The position numbers and the translations under genes are program-made. The notes beneath the pieces were generated by a model. The model was not told the DNA's origin and made no database searches. It was given only the letters and a program-made list of their open reading frames with translations. Source: Paraburkholderia polaris (GTDB lineage: Bacteria; Pseudomonadota; Gammaproteobacteria; Burkholderiales; Burkholderiaceae). Taken from it: a stretch of DNA of 64,000 nucleotides. This document shows, piece by piece, positions 17,280-25,823 of this stretch. The stretch's first letter is position 1. Every line of letters starts with the position of its first letter. The DNA is taken from assembly GCF_012927345.1 (NCBI RefSeq), contig NZ_JABBGJ010000020.1, forward strand, positions 96,666-160,665. The letters run 5' to 3'.

Positions 17280-17536
17280 CTGACCGTCTGTGGCGACACC
17301 GGCTGACTGTGAGCGAAGGGGTTTGGCACAGTCAGCGCGGCGTTCATGGCTTTTTCATCGCAGTGAGTGCCAGAGCGCTTAGCCGATAAAGCAGCAAAAA
17401 AGGCATTGTTGACGGCGGCCCTGCGCGCAACGTGCAAAGTGTCTATGTCCGCTTTATCGCGCGATCGATACGCTACGATTCGAGCCGGATTCCCGGTGAG
17501 ATTATCCATAGCCATTGAGCGAGCGGCCGCGATCCC

Positions 17537-18160
17537 ATGCTTCAGATACTAGGCAAAGCCTCATCCATCAACGTCCGCAAAGTACTGTGGGCATGTGCTG
17601 AACTCGACTTGCCGTTTGAACGGGAGGACTGGGGTTCCGGATTCAGGACGACCAACGTGCCCGAATTCGTCGCTTTGAACCCGAACGCCATGGTTCCGGT
17701 GATCAGGGACGGCGAGTTCGTGCTGTGGGAATCCAACTCGATCATCCGTTACCTGGCCGGCCGCTATGACGGCGAGTTTCTCTATCCGAGCGATCCTTGC
17801 GAGCGTGCGAAGTGCGATCAATGGATCGACTGGCAGGCGAGCGAGCTGAACCGGGCATGGAGCTACGCGTTTCTTGCGCTGGTCCGGCACTCGCCGGCTC
17901 ATCAGGACCGGCAGCAGATCGATCTGTCGTGCGCGAACTGGGCAACGCATATTGCAATCGTCGACAGGCAACTGGAGAAGACAGGTGCCTTCATCGCCGG
18001 GCCGTCGTTCTCGCTGGCGGATATTCCGATCGCGCTTTCGATCAACCGCTGGTTCGAAACGCCATTGCAACACGGTCACTTTCCGGCGCTGACCGCTTAT
18101 ATGGAGCGCCTCGCTCCGCGCGCGGGCTATGTGGAGTACTGTCGCAACGGCACGCCGTAA
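17537..18160 (+). CDS. Glutathione S-transferase family protein
   Basis: 207 residues. An N-terminal thioredoxin-like GST domain has SSINVRKVLWACAELDLPFE, cis-Pro block NAMVPVIRDG and glutathione gamma-Glu-binding WESNSIIRYLAGRY. The C-terminal helical domain has the conserved FIAGPSFSLADIPIALSINRW motif. It probably conjugates or reduces electrophiles with glutathione in the cytoplasm; the specific substrate cannot be read. Preceded by 257 bp of DNA after aphA in which I see no gene. Confidence 0.88.
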   Translation: MLQILGKASSINVRKVLWACAELDLPFEREDWGSGFRTTNVPEFVALNPNAMVPVIRDGEFVLWESNSIIRYLAGRYDGEFLYPSDPCERAKCDQWIDWQASELNRAWSYAFLALVRHSPAHQDRQQIDLSCANWATHIAIVDRQLEKTGAFIAGPSFSLADIPIALSINRWFETPLQHGHFPALTAYMERLAPRAGYVEYCRNGTP

Positions 18161-18202
18161 GCAGCATACTTGCTGCCTGCGTGATTCGTGAAAGTGAGCG
18201 CG

Positions 18203-18243
18203 GTGACTCCGGCCGCAGTGACTTCAGCCGAAGTGACTCCGAC
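18203..18243 (+). repeat. 15-bp degenerate tandem repeat
   Basis: GTGACTCCGGCCGCA, GTGACTTCAGCCGAA and GTGACTCCGAC follow one another at exact 15-bp steps in the gap between the GST gene and the Rap1a-like gene. Confidence 0.6.
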
Positions 18244-18385
18244 ATAAGGGATTTGCACCGCGCTGGAACACTTACAAAAATATTCGCGCAATGTTTACGG
18301 ATTCCTGATTGCCGGGTACTTCTGCGTACCACCACCCGACTCGCCTACAATGGCCGCTTTTGCGACACAGATTGAAGGTTTAAAG

Positions 18386-18730
18386 ATGCGGGTATCGAAA
18401 TTTGCGCTGGCCTTGCTGACGGCCTGTTTCACTCTCAATGCAAGCGCCGAGATGACGGCCTCGCAATACAAGCTCTGGGCTCATACCGACAACAACTCGG
18501 TCTACGCGGCATACATCACGGGCACGATCAACGCGCTGGGGTGGGCAAACGGCGATCTGGTGTCGAAGAAGCGTCCGCCCCTGTTCTGCCCGCCGGAAAA
18601 CCTCGCCATCGGTAACCAGAACGTCTATCCGCTGCTCGATCGGTTTTTCGCCAACCATCCGGGTCTTTCAGACGACTTTCCAATCGGTCTCGCGATTCTG
18701 CGCACGCTTCAGGCGGCGTTTCCCTGCTGA
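18386..18730 (+). CDS. Small exported protein, Rap1a/Tai-like
   Basis: 114 residues with an N-terminal signal peptide (MRVSKFALALLTACFTLNASA, cleavage near AEMTAS). The mature part has YAAYITGTINALGW, then a Cys in LFCPPENLAIGNQNVYPLL, HPGLSDDF and a terminal LQAAFPC. The Cys-x-Pro block, the 'hP' block and the C-terminal AFPC are features of the Rap1a/Tai family, which includes periplasmic immunity proteins against type VI amidase effectors. No effector or type VI gene is nearby, so it is an orphan and may have a housekeeping role. The start is ATG 18386 with GAAGG upstream. The family call is by pattern only. Confidence 0.7.
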   Translation: MRVSKFALALLTACFTLNASAEMTASQYKLWAHTDNNSVYAAYITGTINALGWANGDLVSKKRPPLFCPPENLAIGNQNVYPLLDRFFANHPGLSDDFPIGLAILRTLQAAFPC

Positions 18731-18837
18731 TCCGGGGTCGCTGCGGCATCGTCGGGAAATGCCGTCGAACCGGTGGTCTGCGCCATCGCGGCGAGAGCAG
18801 GCAGCATCATGACGGCAAGAACGAGCAGGGATTTCAT
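18709..18837 (-). CDS. 42-residue secreted peptide
   Basis: ATG 18837 is preceded by GGAG with a 7-nt spacer. The product begins MKSLLVLAVMMLPALAAMAQ, a textbook signal peptide with an AMA-Q cleavage site. About 23 residues of hydrophilic mature peptide follow (TTGSTAFPDDAAATPDQQGN then AA). The gene is convergent with, and overlaps by 22 nt, the 3' end of the Rap1a-like gene. No family is recognised. The combination of a good ribosome site and a complete export signal makes chance unlikely, but expression is unproven. Confidence 0.6.
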   Translation of the reverse strand: MKSLLVLAVMMLPALAAMAQTTGSTAFPDDAAATPDQQGNAA

Positions 18838-19000
18838 CGAGTGTCTCCACGTTGTTAGGAACAACCGGTTTCCGGACGGTGTGGCATCGGTCCGTCGGCC
18901 GACGCTACACCGGTTGTGTGGATCGTGCGTGCTCTAACGAACAGACCGGCAGCGGTTCAGATGAAGCGCGCCGGGGCGTTCGTTCACTACGCCGTGCGGT

Positions 19001-19360
19001 TCAGGACGCCGAGAGCGCTTCCCGGTTGTAGTTCCTGGCAAAGGCGTTCTCCACGCCCGGCAGAATCTCGACGACTTCGAAGAAGCGGTCCCAGAACGGT
19101 GTCTCACGGAGCGCTTCGACCACCAATTCATATGCGTGATGGCTCGTCGCGTGCCACACCCAGATATCCGTCACGCGCGCCGAATAGAACTCGACGTCGT
19201 AGAAACGCATGCTGACCTCGTCGGCGTGGGTCTTGAGGATCGGCTCGACGTGTTCGCGCAGCAGGCGAAACCGTTCGTCGACAGAAAAGGCGAGCCATTC
19301 GGGCGTCGTTTTGACGAGCATGAATACGGTCAATACAGGTTCTTTCACAGATGCAGTCAT
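19001..19360 (-). CDS. Darcynin-family protein
   Basis: 119 residues, no signal peptide. FMLVKTTPEWLAFSVDERF at the N-terminus and RFYDVEFYSARVTDIWVWHA followed by ETPFWDRFFEVVEILPG match small darcynin-like proteins, whose fold resembles dimeric alpha-beta barrels and whose function is unknown. It is divergent from a TetR gene, and the shared 99-bp gap carries a GAGCGATCGCTC palindrome, so it is probably the TetR target. Confidence 0.75.
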   Translation of the reverse strand: MTASVKEPVLTVFMLVKTTPEWLAFSVDERFRLLREHVEPILKTHADEVSMRFYDVEFYSARVTDIWVWHATSHHAYELVVEALRETPFWDRFFEVVEILPGVENAFARNYNREALSAS

Positions 19361-19400
19361 GTTGTTCGATTCCAGTTGAATGATGAGTGGCTGATGAGGT

Positions 19401-19410
19401 TTCGCGAAAC
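19401..19410. promoter_or_regulatory. TTTCGCGAAA palindrome in the TetR/darcynin gap
   Basis: Perfect 10-bp palindrome lying upstream of both divergent genes, 15 bp from the larger GAGCGATCGCTC palindrome. It may be a second operator or part of the promoter. Confidence 0.4.
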
Positions 19411-19424
19411 AGGTTTAGAATACG

Positions 19425-19436
19425 AGCGATCGCTCA
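19425..19436. promoter_or_regulatory. Probable TetR operator GAGCGATCGCTC
   Basis: Perfect 12-bp palindrome 24 bp before the TetR start codon, immediately after a TAGAAT -10-like hexamer (19417-19422). The position would block transcription of tetR when occupied, fitting autoregulation. It is also within reach of the darcynin promoter. Confidence 0.6.
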
Positions 19437-19459
19437 CATTTAAAACTCGCGTTTCGGCC

Positions 19460-20098
19460 ATGTCCAAATCGACCGCTGCACAACGTCTGAAGCCCCGTAA
19501 GTCGCCCGTTCAGCGGCGTTCGGCGCAAACCGTCGAAACCGTGCTCGAAGCGGCGGCTCGCATTCTGGAGACACACGGTCTCGCTGCGTACACGACCAAC
19601 GCGGTCGCGGAGCGTGCCGGCGTCAGTATCGGTTCGCTCTATCAATATTTTCCGAATCGCGATGCGTTGACGGTTGCGCTGATCGAGCGCGAAACCGCGC
19701 AGCTGGTGGCCGACATCGAATCGGCGAGCTTGGTGGAGAGTTCGCGTGGCTGCGTGCTCGCGATGGTGCGCGCGGCGGTCGCGCATCAGATGCGCAGGCC
19801 GGAGTTGGCCCGCATCATCGATTTCGAGGAACGCAGATTGCCGCTTGGCGAGCGCCACCAGCGGGTGGCCGACGTCATTCATGCGGCGCTTTTGAGGGCG
19901 CTGACCGACAAGCCCGAAGCGCCGGATCTGGAAGATGCGAGTCTGGTTGCGCACGATTTGCTGGCGATCGTGCGCGGCATGGTCGATGACGCGGGCGAGC
20001 GCGAGGAACGCGACGCCGCGGCGCTAGAAGTGCGTGTGATGCGCGCCGTAGATGGCTACGTGGCGCTGTCGAGGGGGGTGAGCGGCGAGTCCTTGTAG
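19460..20098 (+). CDS. TetR-family transcriptional regulator
   Basis: 212 residues. The N-terminal helix-turn-helix is complete: TVLEAAARILETHGLAAYTTNAVAERAGVSIGSLYQYFPNR (in two blocks, residues about 28-70). The remainder is an all-helical ligand domain without recognisable specificity. ATG 19460 opens the gene; the frame continues upstream but without protein-like sequence. It is divergent from the darcynin gene and has its probable operator just upstream. It is convergent with fabV across a GC-rich hairpin. Confidence 0.88.
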   Translation: MSKSTAAQRLKPRKSPVQRRSAQTVETVLEAAARILETHGLAAYTTNAVAERAGVSIGSLYQYFPNRDALTVALIERETAQLVADIESASLVESSRGCVLAMVRAAVAHQMRRPELARIIDFEERRLPLGERHQRVADVIHAALLRALTDKPEAPDLEDASLVAHDLLAIVRGMVDDAGEREERDAAALEVRVMRAVDGYVALSRGVSGESL

Positions 20099-20152
20099 TG
20101 GTCGCGACCCTTGCGGGGCCCGCTGACGCACCATGGACGGAACAGGCAAAAG

Positions 20153-20173
20153 GCGGGGCCGCAAGGGCCCCGC
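20153..20173. terminator. GC hairpin between convergent tetR and fabV
   Basis: GCGGGGCC (20153-20160) pairs perfectly with GGCCCCGC (20166-20173) over a 5-nt loop. There is no T-tract on either side, so it is a hairpin that may protect 3' ends of both convergent transcripts rather than a classical intrinsic terminator. Confidence 0.45.
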
Positions 20174-20179
20174 GAACGC

Positions 20180-21376
20180 TCAGAGTTGCACGAGGTTGGG
20201 AATCTGCACGTCCGGGTTGACGTCGGCTTCATAATCCACGCCGGCGATCTCGAATCCGAAGAGACGCAGGAAGTCGGTCTTGTAGCCGCTGAAGTCGGTG
20301 AGTTCGTAAATATTGTCGTTAGTCACCTGAGTCCAGAGTTCCTGGACGCGGGCTTGCACTTCAGGATCAAGTTCCTTGTAGTCGGCGCGCAGACGGCCTT
20401 CTTCATCGATGTGCGGCGCTGTGCCGTACATGCTGTCTTTGTAGAGTCCGTAGACCTGCTCGATACAGCCTTCGTGCGTGCCTTTTTCCTTCATGACCTT
20501 GAAGAGCAGCGACAGGTACAGCGGCATCATCGGGATCGCGGAGCTAGCCTGCGTGACGACAGCCTTGAGCACCGAGACGCGGGCATCGCCGCCCTTGGCC
20601 GCGAGTTTCTCGCGGATACCGAGCACCTTCTGGTCGAGATCTTTCTTGGCCGCGCCGATCGAGCCGTTCCAGTAGATGTCGTGTGTAATCTTTTCGCCGA
20701 GATAGGTGAATGCGGTCGTCTTCGCGCCGTCGGCGAGCACGCCGGCGTCGAGCAGGGCGTCGATCCACATCTGCCAGTCTTCGCCGCCCATCACCGCGAC
20801 GGTGTTGTCGATTTCGGCTTGCGTGGCGGGTTCGAGCACGGTTTCCTTGACGACTTCCTTGTCGGTGTCGATGCCGCGCAGATTGACGGCCTTGCCGATT
20901 GGCTTCAGGGTCGAGCTGAAAACTTCACCGGTTTTCGGATGCGTACGCTTGGGCGCGGCGAGGCTGTAGACCACCAGGTCGACCTGACCGAGATCGCGCT
21001 TGATGACCTCAATCGTGCGTTGCTTGACTTCATCGGAGAAAGCGTCACCGTTGATGCTGGTCGCGTACAGACCTTTTTCTGTAGCAAATTTCTCGAAGGC
21101 GGCGGTGTTGTACCAGCCCGCGGTGCCGGCTTTGGTCTCGCTGCCGGCGCGCTCGAAGAACACGCCGAGCGTGGCCGCGTCCGAGCCGAACGCGGCGCTG
21201 ATGCGCGCGGCGAGGCCGTAGCCCGTGGAAGCGCCGATCACGAGCACTTTTTTCGGGCCATTGGCGATAGGGCCGCGTGCCTTGACGTATTCGATCTGTT
21301 CTTTGACGTTGGCTTCGCAGCCAACCGGATGGGTCGATACACAGATGAAGCCACGCACGCGCGGTTTGATGATCAT
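20180..21376 (-). CDS. fabV: Enoyl-[acyl-carrier-protein] reductase FabV
   Basis: 398 residues, the usual FabV/trans-2-enoyl-CoA reductase length. The NADH-binding GASTGYGLAARISAAFG and FERAG motifs are near the N-terminus. The catalytic Tyr235-x8-Lys244 is present in YWNGSIGAAK. It reduces enoyl-ACP to acyl-ACP in the last step of fatty acid elongation and is the triclosan-insensitive type. Cytoplasmic. The ATG at 21376 is followed by MIIKPRVRGFIC, the conserved N-terminus of the family. It stands alone and is divergent from the penicillin-binding protein gene. Confidence 0.95.
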   Translation of the reverse strand: MIIKPRVRGFICVSTHPVGCEANVKEQIEYVKARGPIANGPKKVLVIGASTGYGLAARISAAFGSDAATLGVFFERAGSETKAGTAGWYNTAAFEKFATEKGLYATSINGDAFSDEVKQRTIEVIKRDLGQVDLVVYSLAAPKRTHPKTGEVFSSTLKPIGKAVNLRGIDTDKEVVKETVLEPATQAEIDNTVAVMGGEDWQMWIDALLDAGVLADGAKTTAFTYLGEKITHDIYWNGSIGAAKKDLDQKVLGIREKLAAKGGDARVSVLKAVVTQASSAIPMMPLYLSLLFKVMKEKGTHEGCIEQVYGLYKDSMYGTAPHIDEEGRLRADYKELDPEVQARVQELWTQVTNDNIYELTDFSGYKTDFLRLFGFEIAGVDYEADVNPDVQIPNLVQL

Positions 21377-21526
21377 GAAGCACCTCTTGTCAGAATTGCC
21401 GACATTATAGTGGGGTTGGGTTTTTGCCTGCGAGCGGCGGTTTGGGTTGCCTACCGCGGCGCAAAAATCGGCCGTCGCTCAGCATCTTGGTAGGATTCAG
21501 CCTTTTCAAGCAGACGGTAAGCAAGT

Positions 21527-24031
21527 GTGAAGCTGATCCCCTCATTCCTGGAGACCCTTGAAAAAGGGCTAACCCTGGCGAACCCGCTCATCGCCCAGGC
21601 CCTTTGGCACCTGCGCCATCCCACGCGCCGCGGCGTGGCATGGGCTTGCGCTGCGATCCCGGCGCTCTTCGTCGTGTATGTGCTGATCCTGATCCCGTTT
21701 ACGCCCAGCATCGGCGACATTCGCAAGGCGAAAATCGAGCAGCCGGCGCAGATTCTCTCGGCGGACGGCAAACTGCTGGCCGAATTCAAGCCCTCGAACC
21801 GTGAGTGGGTGAAACTCAAGGACATCTCGCCGAACGTGGTGAACGCGCTGATCGCCACGGAAGATCACCGCTTCTACCAGCATTTCGGGCTGGATTGGCG
21901 CCGCACGGCATCGGCCGCGCTGCACACGTTCTCCGGCGACCGCCAGGGGGGCTCGACCATCACGCAGCAACTCGCCCGCAATCTTTATCCGGACGAGATC
22001 GGCCGCGCCCCCACGCTGACCCGCAAGATCAAGGAGGCGATCACAGCCTTCAAGATTGAAGCGCTCTACACCAAGGACGAGATCCTCGAGACCTACCTCA
22101 ACACGGTGCCGTTCCTCTACAACGCCTATGGCATCGAGATGGCGGCGCGAACCTATTTCGACAAATCGGCCGGCGATCTGAACGTGCTGGAAAGCGCGAC
22201 GCTCACCGGCATGCTCAAAGGCAATAGCTACTACAACCCGGTGCTCAACCCCGAACGCGCCCTGCAGCGGCGCAACACGGTGCTGGCGCAAATGGTCAAG
22301 TACGACAAGCTCACGCCCGCGGCCTACGCGACGCTCACGCGCCGTCCCTTGCGCATCGATTTCGAGCGGCAAACCGAGCCGCCCGGACCCGCGCCGCATT
22401 TTGCGCAGCAACTGCGCAAGTGGCTCGCGGCATGGGCTGATCGCAACGACTACAACATCTATTCCGACGGACTGGTGGTGCGCACCACCATCGATTCACA
22501 CTTGCAGACCATGGCCACTCAGGCCGTGACCTTGCAGGGCAACCAGTTGCAGGGCATTGCCAACGCGGCGTGGGGCACGCGTGCGGGTTGTGCGAGCGGC
22601 CGCGACCTGCTGCAGACTTTCCTGCGTGAAACGCCCGACTATCGCGCCGCGAAAGACGCCGGCCTGACGGACGACGACGCGCTGAAACGCGTCTCGTCCG
22701 ACCGCGACCTGGTGCAGTCGGTGTGCGAGTCCAAAACCCGCGTGCAGGCGGACTTTCTCGCGATGGATCCCCGTAATGGCCAGATCAAAGCCTGGGTCGG
22801 GAGCCGCGACTTCAGCCAGGACCCGTTCGACCATGTCCAGCAGGCGCGGCGTCAACCGGGTTCGACCTTCAAGCCGTTCGTCTACGCCGCGGCCTTCGAA
22901 GATGGCGCCAAACCCAGCGACACCTTTATCGACAAGCCCGTCGAAATTCCGCTGGCCGGCGGCGAAGTCTGGCGTCCGAGCGACGAGGATGAGCCGAGCG
23001 AGCGCGCCATCAGCCTGCGCGACGGCCTCGCTTATTCCCGCAACCGGATCACCGCCCAGTTGATGGAAACGGTCGGTCCGAACAAGGTCGCGAAACTGGC
23101 CCGCGCCATGGGCGTGCGCGACAGCGAACTCGACCCGGTGCCGTCACTCGCGCTTGGCACGAGCCCGGTCACGCTGAAGGAGATGGTGTCGGCCTACGGC
23201 ACGATCGCCAACCTCGGCGGTTACGTGGAGCCGGTGATGGTCACGCGTATCGAAGATCGCAACGGCGAGGTGCTGGCCGACTTCGCGCCGGCGTCGCCCA
23301 AACAGGAGTTGCCGGTCGACGCCGCCCGCACGCTCGTCGATGTGATGCGCGATGTGGTGAGCCGAGGCACGGGTTCGAGCATTCGCAGCCGCTTCGGCGT
23401 TCGCGGCGATGTCGCGGGCAAGACGGGCACCACGCAAGGTAACGCGGACGGCTGGTTCATTCTGATCCAGCCGCAGCTTGTGGCAGGGGCGTGGGTCGGC
23501 TTCAACGACAGTCGGGTGACCTTACGCAGCGACTATTGGGGCCAGGGAGCGCACAGCGCGTTGCCGATCGTCGGCGACTTTTTCCAGCGTGCGCAACGCG
23601 CGAAGCTGGTCGACAGCCGCATCAGGTTCGCGACCGACCAGGAGCCGGGTTGGTTTGCGGAACGCTCGGGCCGGCTGCGCGAGTGGTTCCAGCATCTGTT
23701 TGCAGCGTCGCCCGCGAAAACTGAGGCACCGGTTGTCACGCGCAATACCGCGCGACACGCGCCTGCTGTTGCGGCGCCTGCGCCGGCATCTGCATCTGCG
23801 TCCACTGCGGATGTCGAACCAAAGCCGCTCCCGGCGCAGCCGCCGCTTCTTCAGGCGCCTGTGCCGGCGAGCGGGGCAGCGAACGCGGCAGTTGACGGTG
23901 AGGCGCATGGCAGCGGCGAACCGGCCTTGGCGCCGACGCCTACGCCGGACGACATGGTGTCGCCAGACGCAGGCGGCAGCGCGGCACGCCCGCCCCTGGG
24001 TGCGTCGGCGAGCGTCAGCGCATCGCCCTGA
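21527..24031 (+). CDS. Class A penicillin-binding protein (PBP1A family)
   Basis: 834 residues. One membrane helix (about residues 38-58) is followed by the glycosyltransferase-51 domain with EDHRFYQHFGLDW, GGSTITQQLARNL and a short IEALYTKDEILETYLN. The transpeptidase domain has the active-site Ser in QPGSTFKPF, SRN in YSRNRIT and KTGTT. The last 110 or so residues are a low-complexity Ala/Pro/Ser tail with no domain. It polymerises and cross-links peptidoglycan in the periplasm. The start is GTG 21527; the Shine-Dalgarno sequence is weak. It is not next to the usual mrcA neighbours (comM, pil genes), so it may be an additional PBP1A paralogue. Confidence 0.88.
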   Translation: MKLIPSFLETLEKGLTLANPLIAQALWHLRHPTRRGVAWACAAIPALFVVYVLILIPFTPSIGDIRKAKIEQPAQILSADGKLLAEFKPSNREWVKLKDISPNVVNALIATEDHRFYQHFGLDWRRTASAALHTFSGDRQGGSTITQQLARNLYPDEIGRAPTLTRKIKEAITAFKIEALYTKDEILETYLNTVPFLYNAYGIEMAARTYFDKSAGDLNVLESATLTGMLKGNSYYNPVLNPERALQRRNTVLAQMVKYDKLTPAAYATLTRRPLRIDFERQTEPPGPAPHFAQQLRKWLAAWADRNDYNIYSDGLVVRTTIDSHLQTMATQAVTLQGNQLQGIANAAWGTRAGCASGRDLLQTFLRETPDYRAAKDAGLTDDDALKRVSSDRDLVQSVCESKTRVQADFLAMDPRNGQIKAWVGSRDFSQDPFDHVQQARRQPGSTFKPFVYAAAFEDGAKPSDTFIDKPVEIPLAGGEVWRPSDEDEPSERAISLRDGLAYSRNRITAQLMETVGPNKVAKLARAMGVRDSELDPVPSLALGTSPVTLKEMVSAYGTIANLGGYVEPVMVTRIEDRNGEVLADFAPASPKQELPVDAARTLVDVMRDVVSRGTGSSIRSRFGVRGDVAGKTGTTQGNADGWFILIQPQLVAGAWVGFNDSRVTLRSDYWGQGAHSALPIVGDFFQRAQRAKLVDSRIRFATDQEPGWFAERSGRLREWFQHLFAASPAKTEAPVVTRNTARHAPAVAAPAPASASASTADVEPKPLPAQPPLLQAPVPASGAANAAVDGEAHGSGEPALAPTPTPDDMVSPDAGGSAARPPLGASASVSASP

Positions 24032-24082
24032 GGCTAATCACGTTGCGCCGCGTGGTTTACTCCGCGCGGCGGTCTGGCCAGT

Positions 24083-24144
24083 GGCCACGGCCACGTAGGA
24101 CGCGGTAAGGCCGCGCGGCGTTCTTCCGGGCGGCCACGGCCACG
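24083..24144 (+). repeat. Direct repeat GGCCACGGCCACG
   Basis: Two identical 13-mers at 24083-24095 and 24132-24144, in the gap between the penicillin-binding protein gene and the convergent MFS gene. They are embedded in GC-rich DNA with imperfect GCCGCGCGGC palindromes. Confidence 0.5.
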
Positions 24145-24207
24145 CATCAAGCGGGCGCTGAGCGGGCAGGCAAATGGTCCCGAGTTACGCTGCCAGGCGA
24201 GGTGTCA

Positions 24208-25560
24208 CTAGGACCTCGCCACCTTCGCTCGTCCTGCCTCGCCGGGATTCGGACGGCTGCACGATGCCTCGAGCGACGTGTCGTGATGCAGCAGAAGCAC
24301 GGCCGCCACCCCGACGAGTCCCGCACCTGACAAACAAAGCAGGCCGGCGCCGAAGCCACCGGTGCTGTCCTTGATCCAGCCCATCGCGTAAGGCCCGAAG
24401 AATCCCGCCAGATTGCCGAGGGAATTGACGGCGGCGATGCCGCCCGCCGCCGCCGCGCCCGACAGGAACGCGGCCGGCAAGGTCCAGATCACCGGCAGGC
24501 AGCCGAAGATGCCGAAGCCGGCAATCGACAGCGCGATCATCTTCCCCACCGGATTGTCGAGCCCAGCCGCCGCCGCGATGCCGCCGGCCGCGACCAGCAA
24601 TGCGATCGCCACGTGCCATTTGCGTTCGAGCTTGCGGTCTGAATGGCGGCCCCAAAAGATCATGCTGATCACGCCGACGATGTAAGGCAACGACGTCACG
24701 AAACCGGTCTGCAGGTTGGTGAGACCGAAGGACTTGACGATCTGCGGCAGAAAGAAACTCAGGCCATAGTTGGTTGCGTTCGCACCGAAATAGATGAGCG
24801 CGACGGCGAGCACGCGCGGATTGAACAGCGCTTCCTTCACGCTGAAGATATGCACGGCCTCGCGATGCTCGCGTTCCTGAGCCTGACGGGCGACTAGCCA
24901 GTCGCGTTCGTCATCGGCAAGCCAGGTGGCGTCCGCCGGTTTGTCGGTCAGATAGAACAGCACGGCGAACGCGAGCAGCAGCGCGGGCAGCGCCTCGATC
25001 AGATAGACCCACTGCCAGCCGGCCAGCCCGCCGTGTCCGTCCATTGACAGGAGGGCGCCGGAAATCGGGCCGCCGATCACCGTGGACAGCGGAATGGCCG
25101 CCATGAAATAGCCGACCACACGGGCGCGATAGGCGGCGGGAAACCACAGCGTCAGCAGGAAGATGATGCCGGGGAAGAAACCCGCTTCGGCCACGCCCAG
25201 CAGGATGCGCAAGCCGTAAAACACGTGCGCGGGCGAGAAGCCGGTGAAGCGGGCGATGTCCGGAATGTAGGCCATCGCGCCGGCGAGGATCCCCCATGTG
25301 AACATGATCCGGGCAATCCAGCGTCGCGCGCCGAATTTTTCGAGCAGAAGATTGGACGGGACTTCGAAGAAAAAATACGCAATGAAGAAGATGCCTGCAC
25401 CGAAGCCGAATGCGCTGGCGGACAGGCCAAGCGCCTTGTTCATCTGCAGTGCAGCAAAGCCGACGTTGACCCGGTCGAGATAGGCAATGAAATAACAGAC
25501 GATCAGGAACGGCACGAGCCGAACCGTCACGCGCGTTATGGTGCGTGCTTCGATATCCAT
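24208..25560 (-). CDS. MFS transporter, anion:cation symporter family
   Basis: 450 residues with about twelve membrane helices. The N-terminal YFIAYLDRVNVGFAALQM and FFEVPSNLLLEKFGARRW are diagnostic of the anion:cation symporter (ACS) group that imports organic acids such as tartrate, glucarate, phthalate or 4-hydroxyphenylacetate. The specific substrate cannot be read. Inner membrane. It is followed upstream (right) by a porin gene on the same strand, 263 bp away; together they may serve uptake of one anionic compound, an inference from order only. Confidence 0.85.
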   Translation of the reverse strand: MDIEARTITRVTVRLVPFLIVCYFIAYLDRVNVGFAALQMNKALGLSASAFGFGAGIFFIAYFFFEVPSNLLLEKFGARRWIARIMFTWGILAGAMAYIPDIARFTGFSPAHVFYGLRILLGVAEAGFFPGIIFLLTLWFPAAYRARVVGYFMAAIPLSTVIGGPISGALLSMDGHGGLAGWQWVYLIEALPALLLAFAVLFYLTDKPADATWLADDERDWLVARQAQEREHREAVHIFSVKEALFNPRVLAVALIYFGANATNYGLSFFLPQIVKSFGLTNLQTGFVTSLPYIVGVISMIFWGRHSDRKLERKWHVAIALLVAAGGIAAAAGLDNPVGKMIALSIAGFGIFGCLPVIWTLPAAFLSGAAAAGGIAAVNSLGNLAGFFGPYAMGWIKDSTGGFGAGLLCLSGAGLVGVAAVLLLHHDTSLEASCSRPNPGEAGRAKVARS

Positions 25561-25823
25561 CGACGTCTCCTCCGGTTCAGCGTCCGGTTAGTTGATTGAT
25601 GTGGTTACAGACTAGTCGGTGGAGGGCGAATCTGAAAGTGTTTTGCCATGGCTGGGCCGCCATTCTCATGCTGGCAGAATTAACTCGAACACGCGGCGCC
25701 AGCGCGAGGGCGCGTTCATCGCAAAGCGCATCGTCACGGCGATAGCAATGGTTCGCGCGGGATTCTTCGGGAGCGCCCGCCGCCAGGCGAGGCTCCCGCG
25801 CCACCCGGCGGCAGCGGTTCGCC

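Noticed and set aside
17276..17515. 79-codon minus-strand frame after aphA
   Set aside because: Poor ribosome site and no protein-like pattern; it lies in ordinary spacer.
20111..21493. 460-codon open frame antisense to fabV
   Set aside because: Long only because GC-rich antisense frames lack stops; fabV has its full catalytic set on the other strand.
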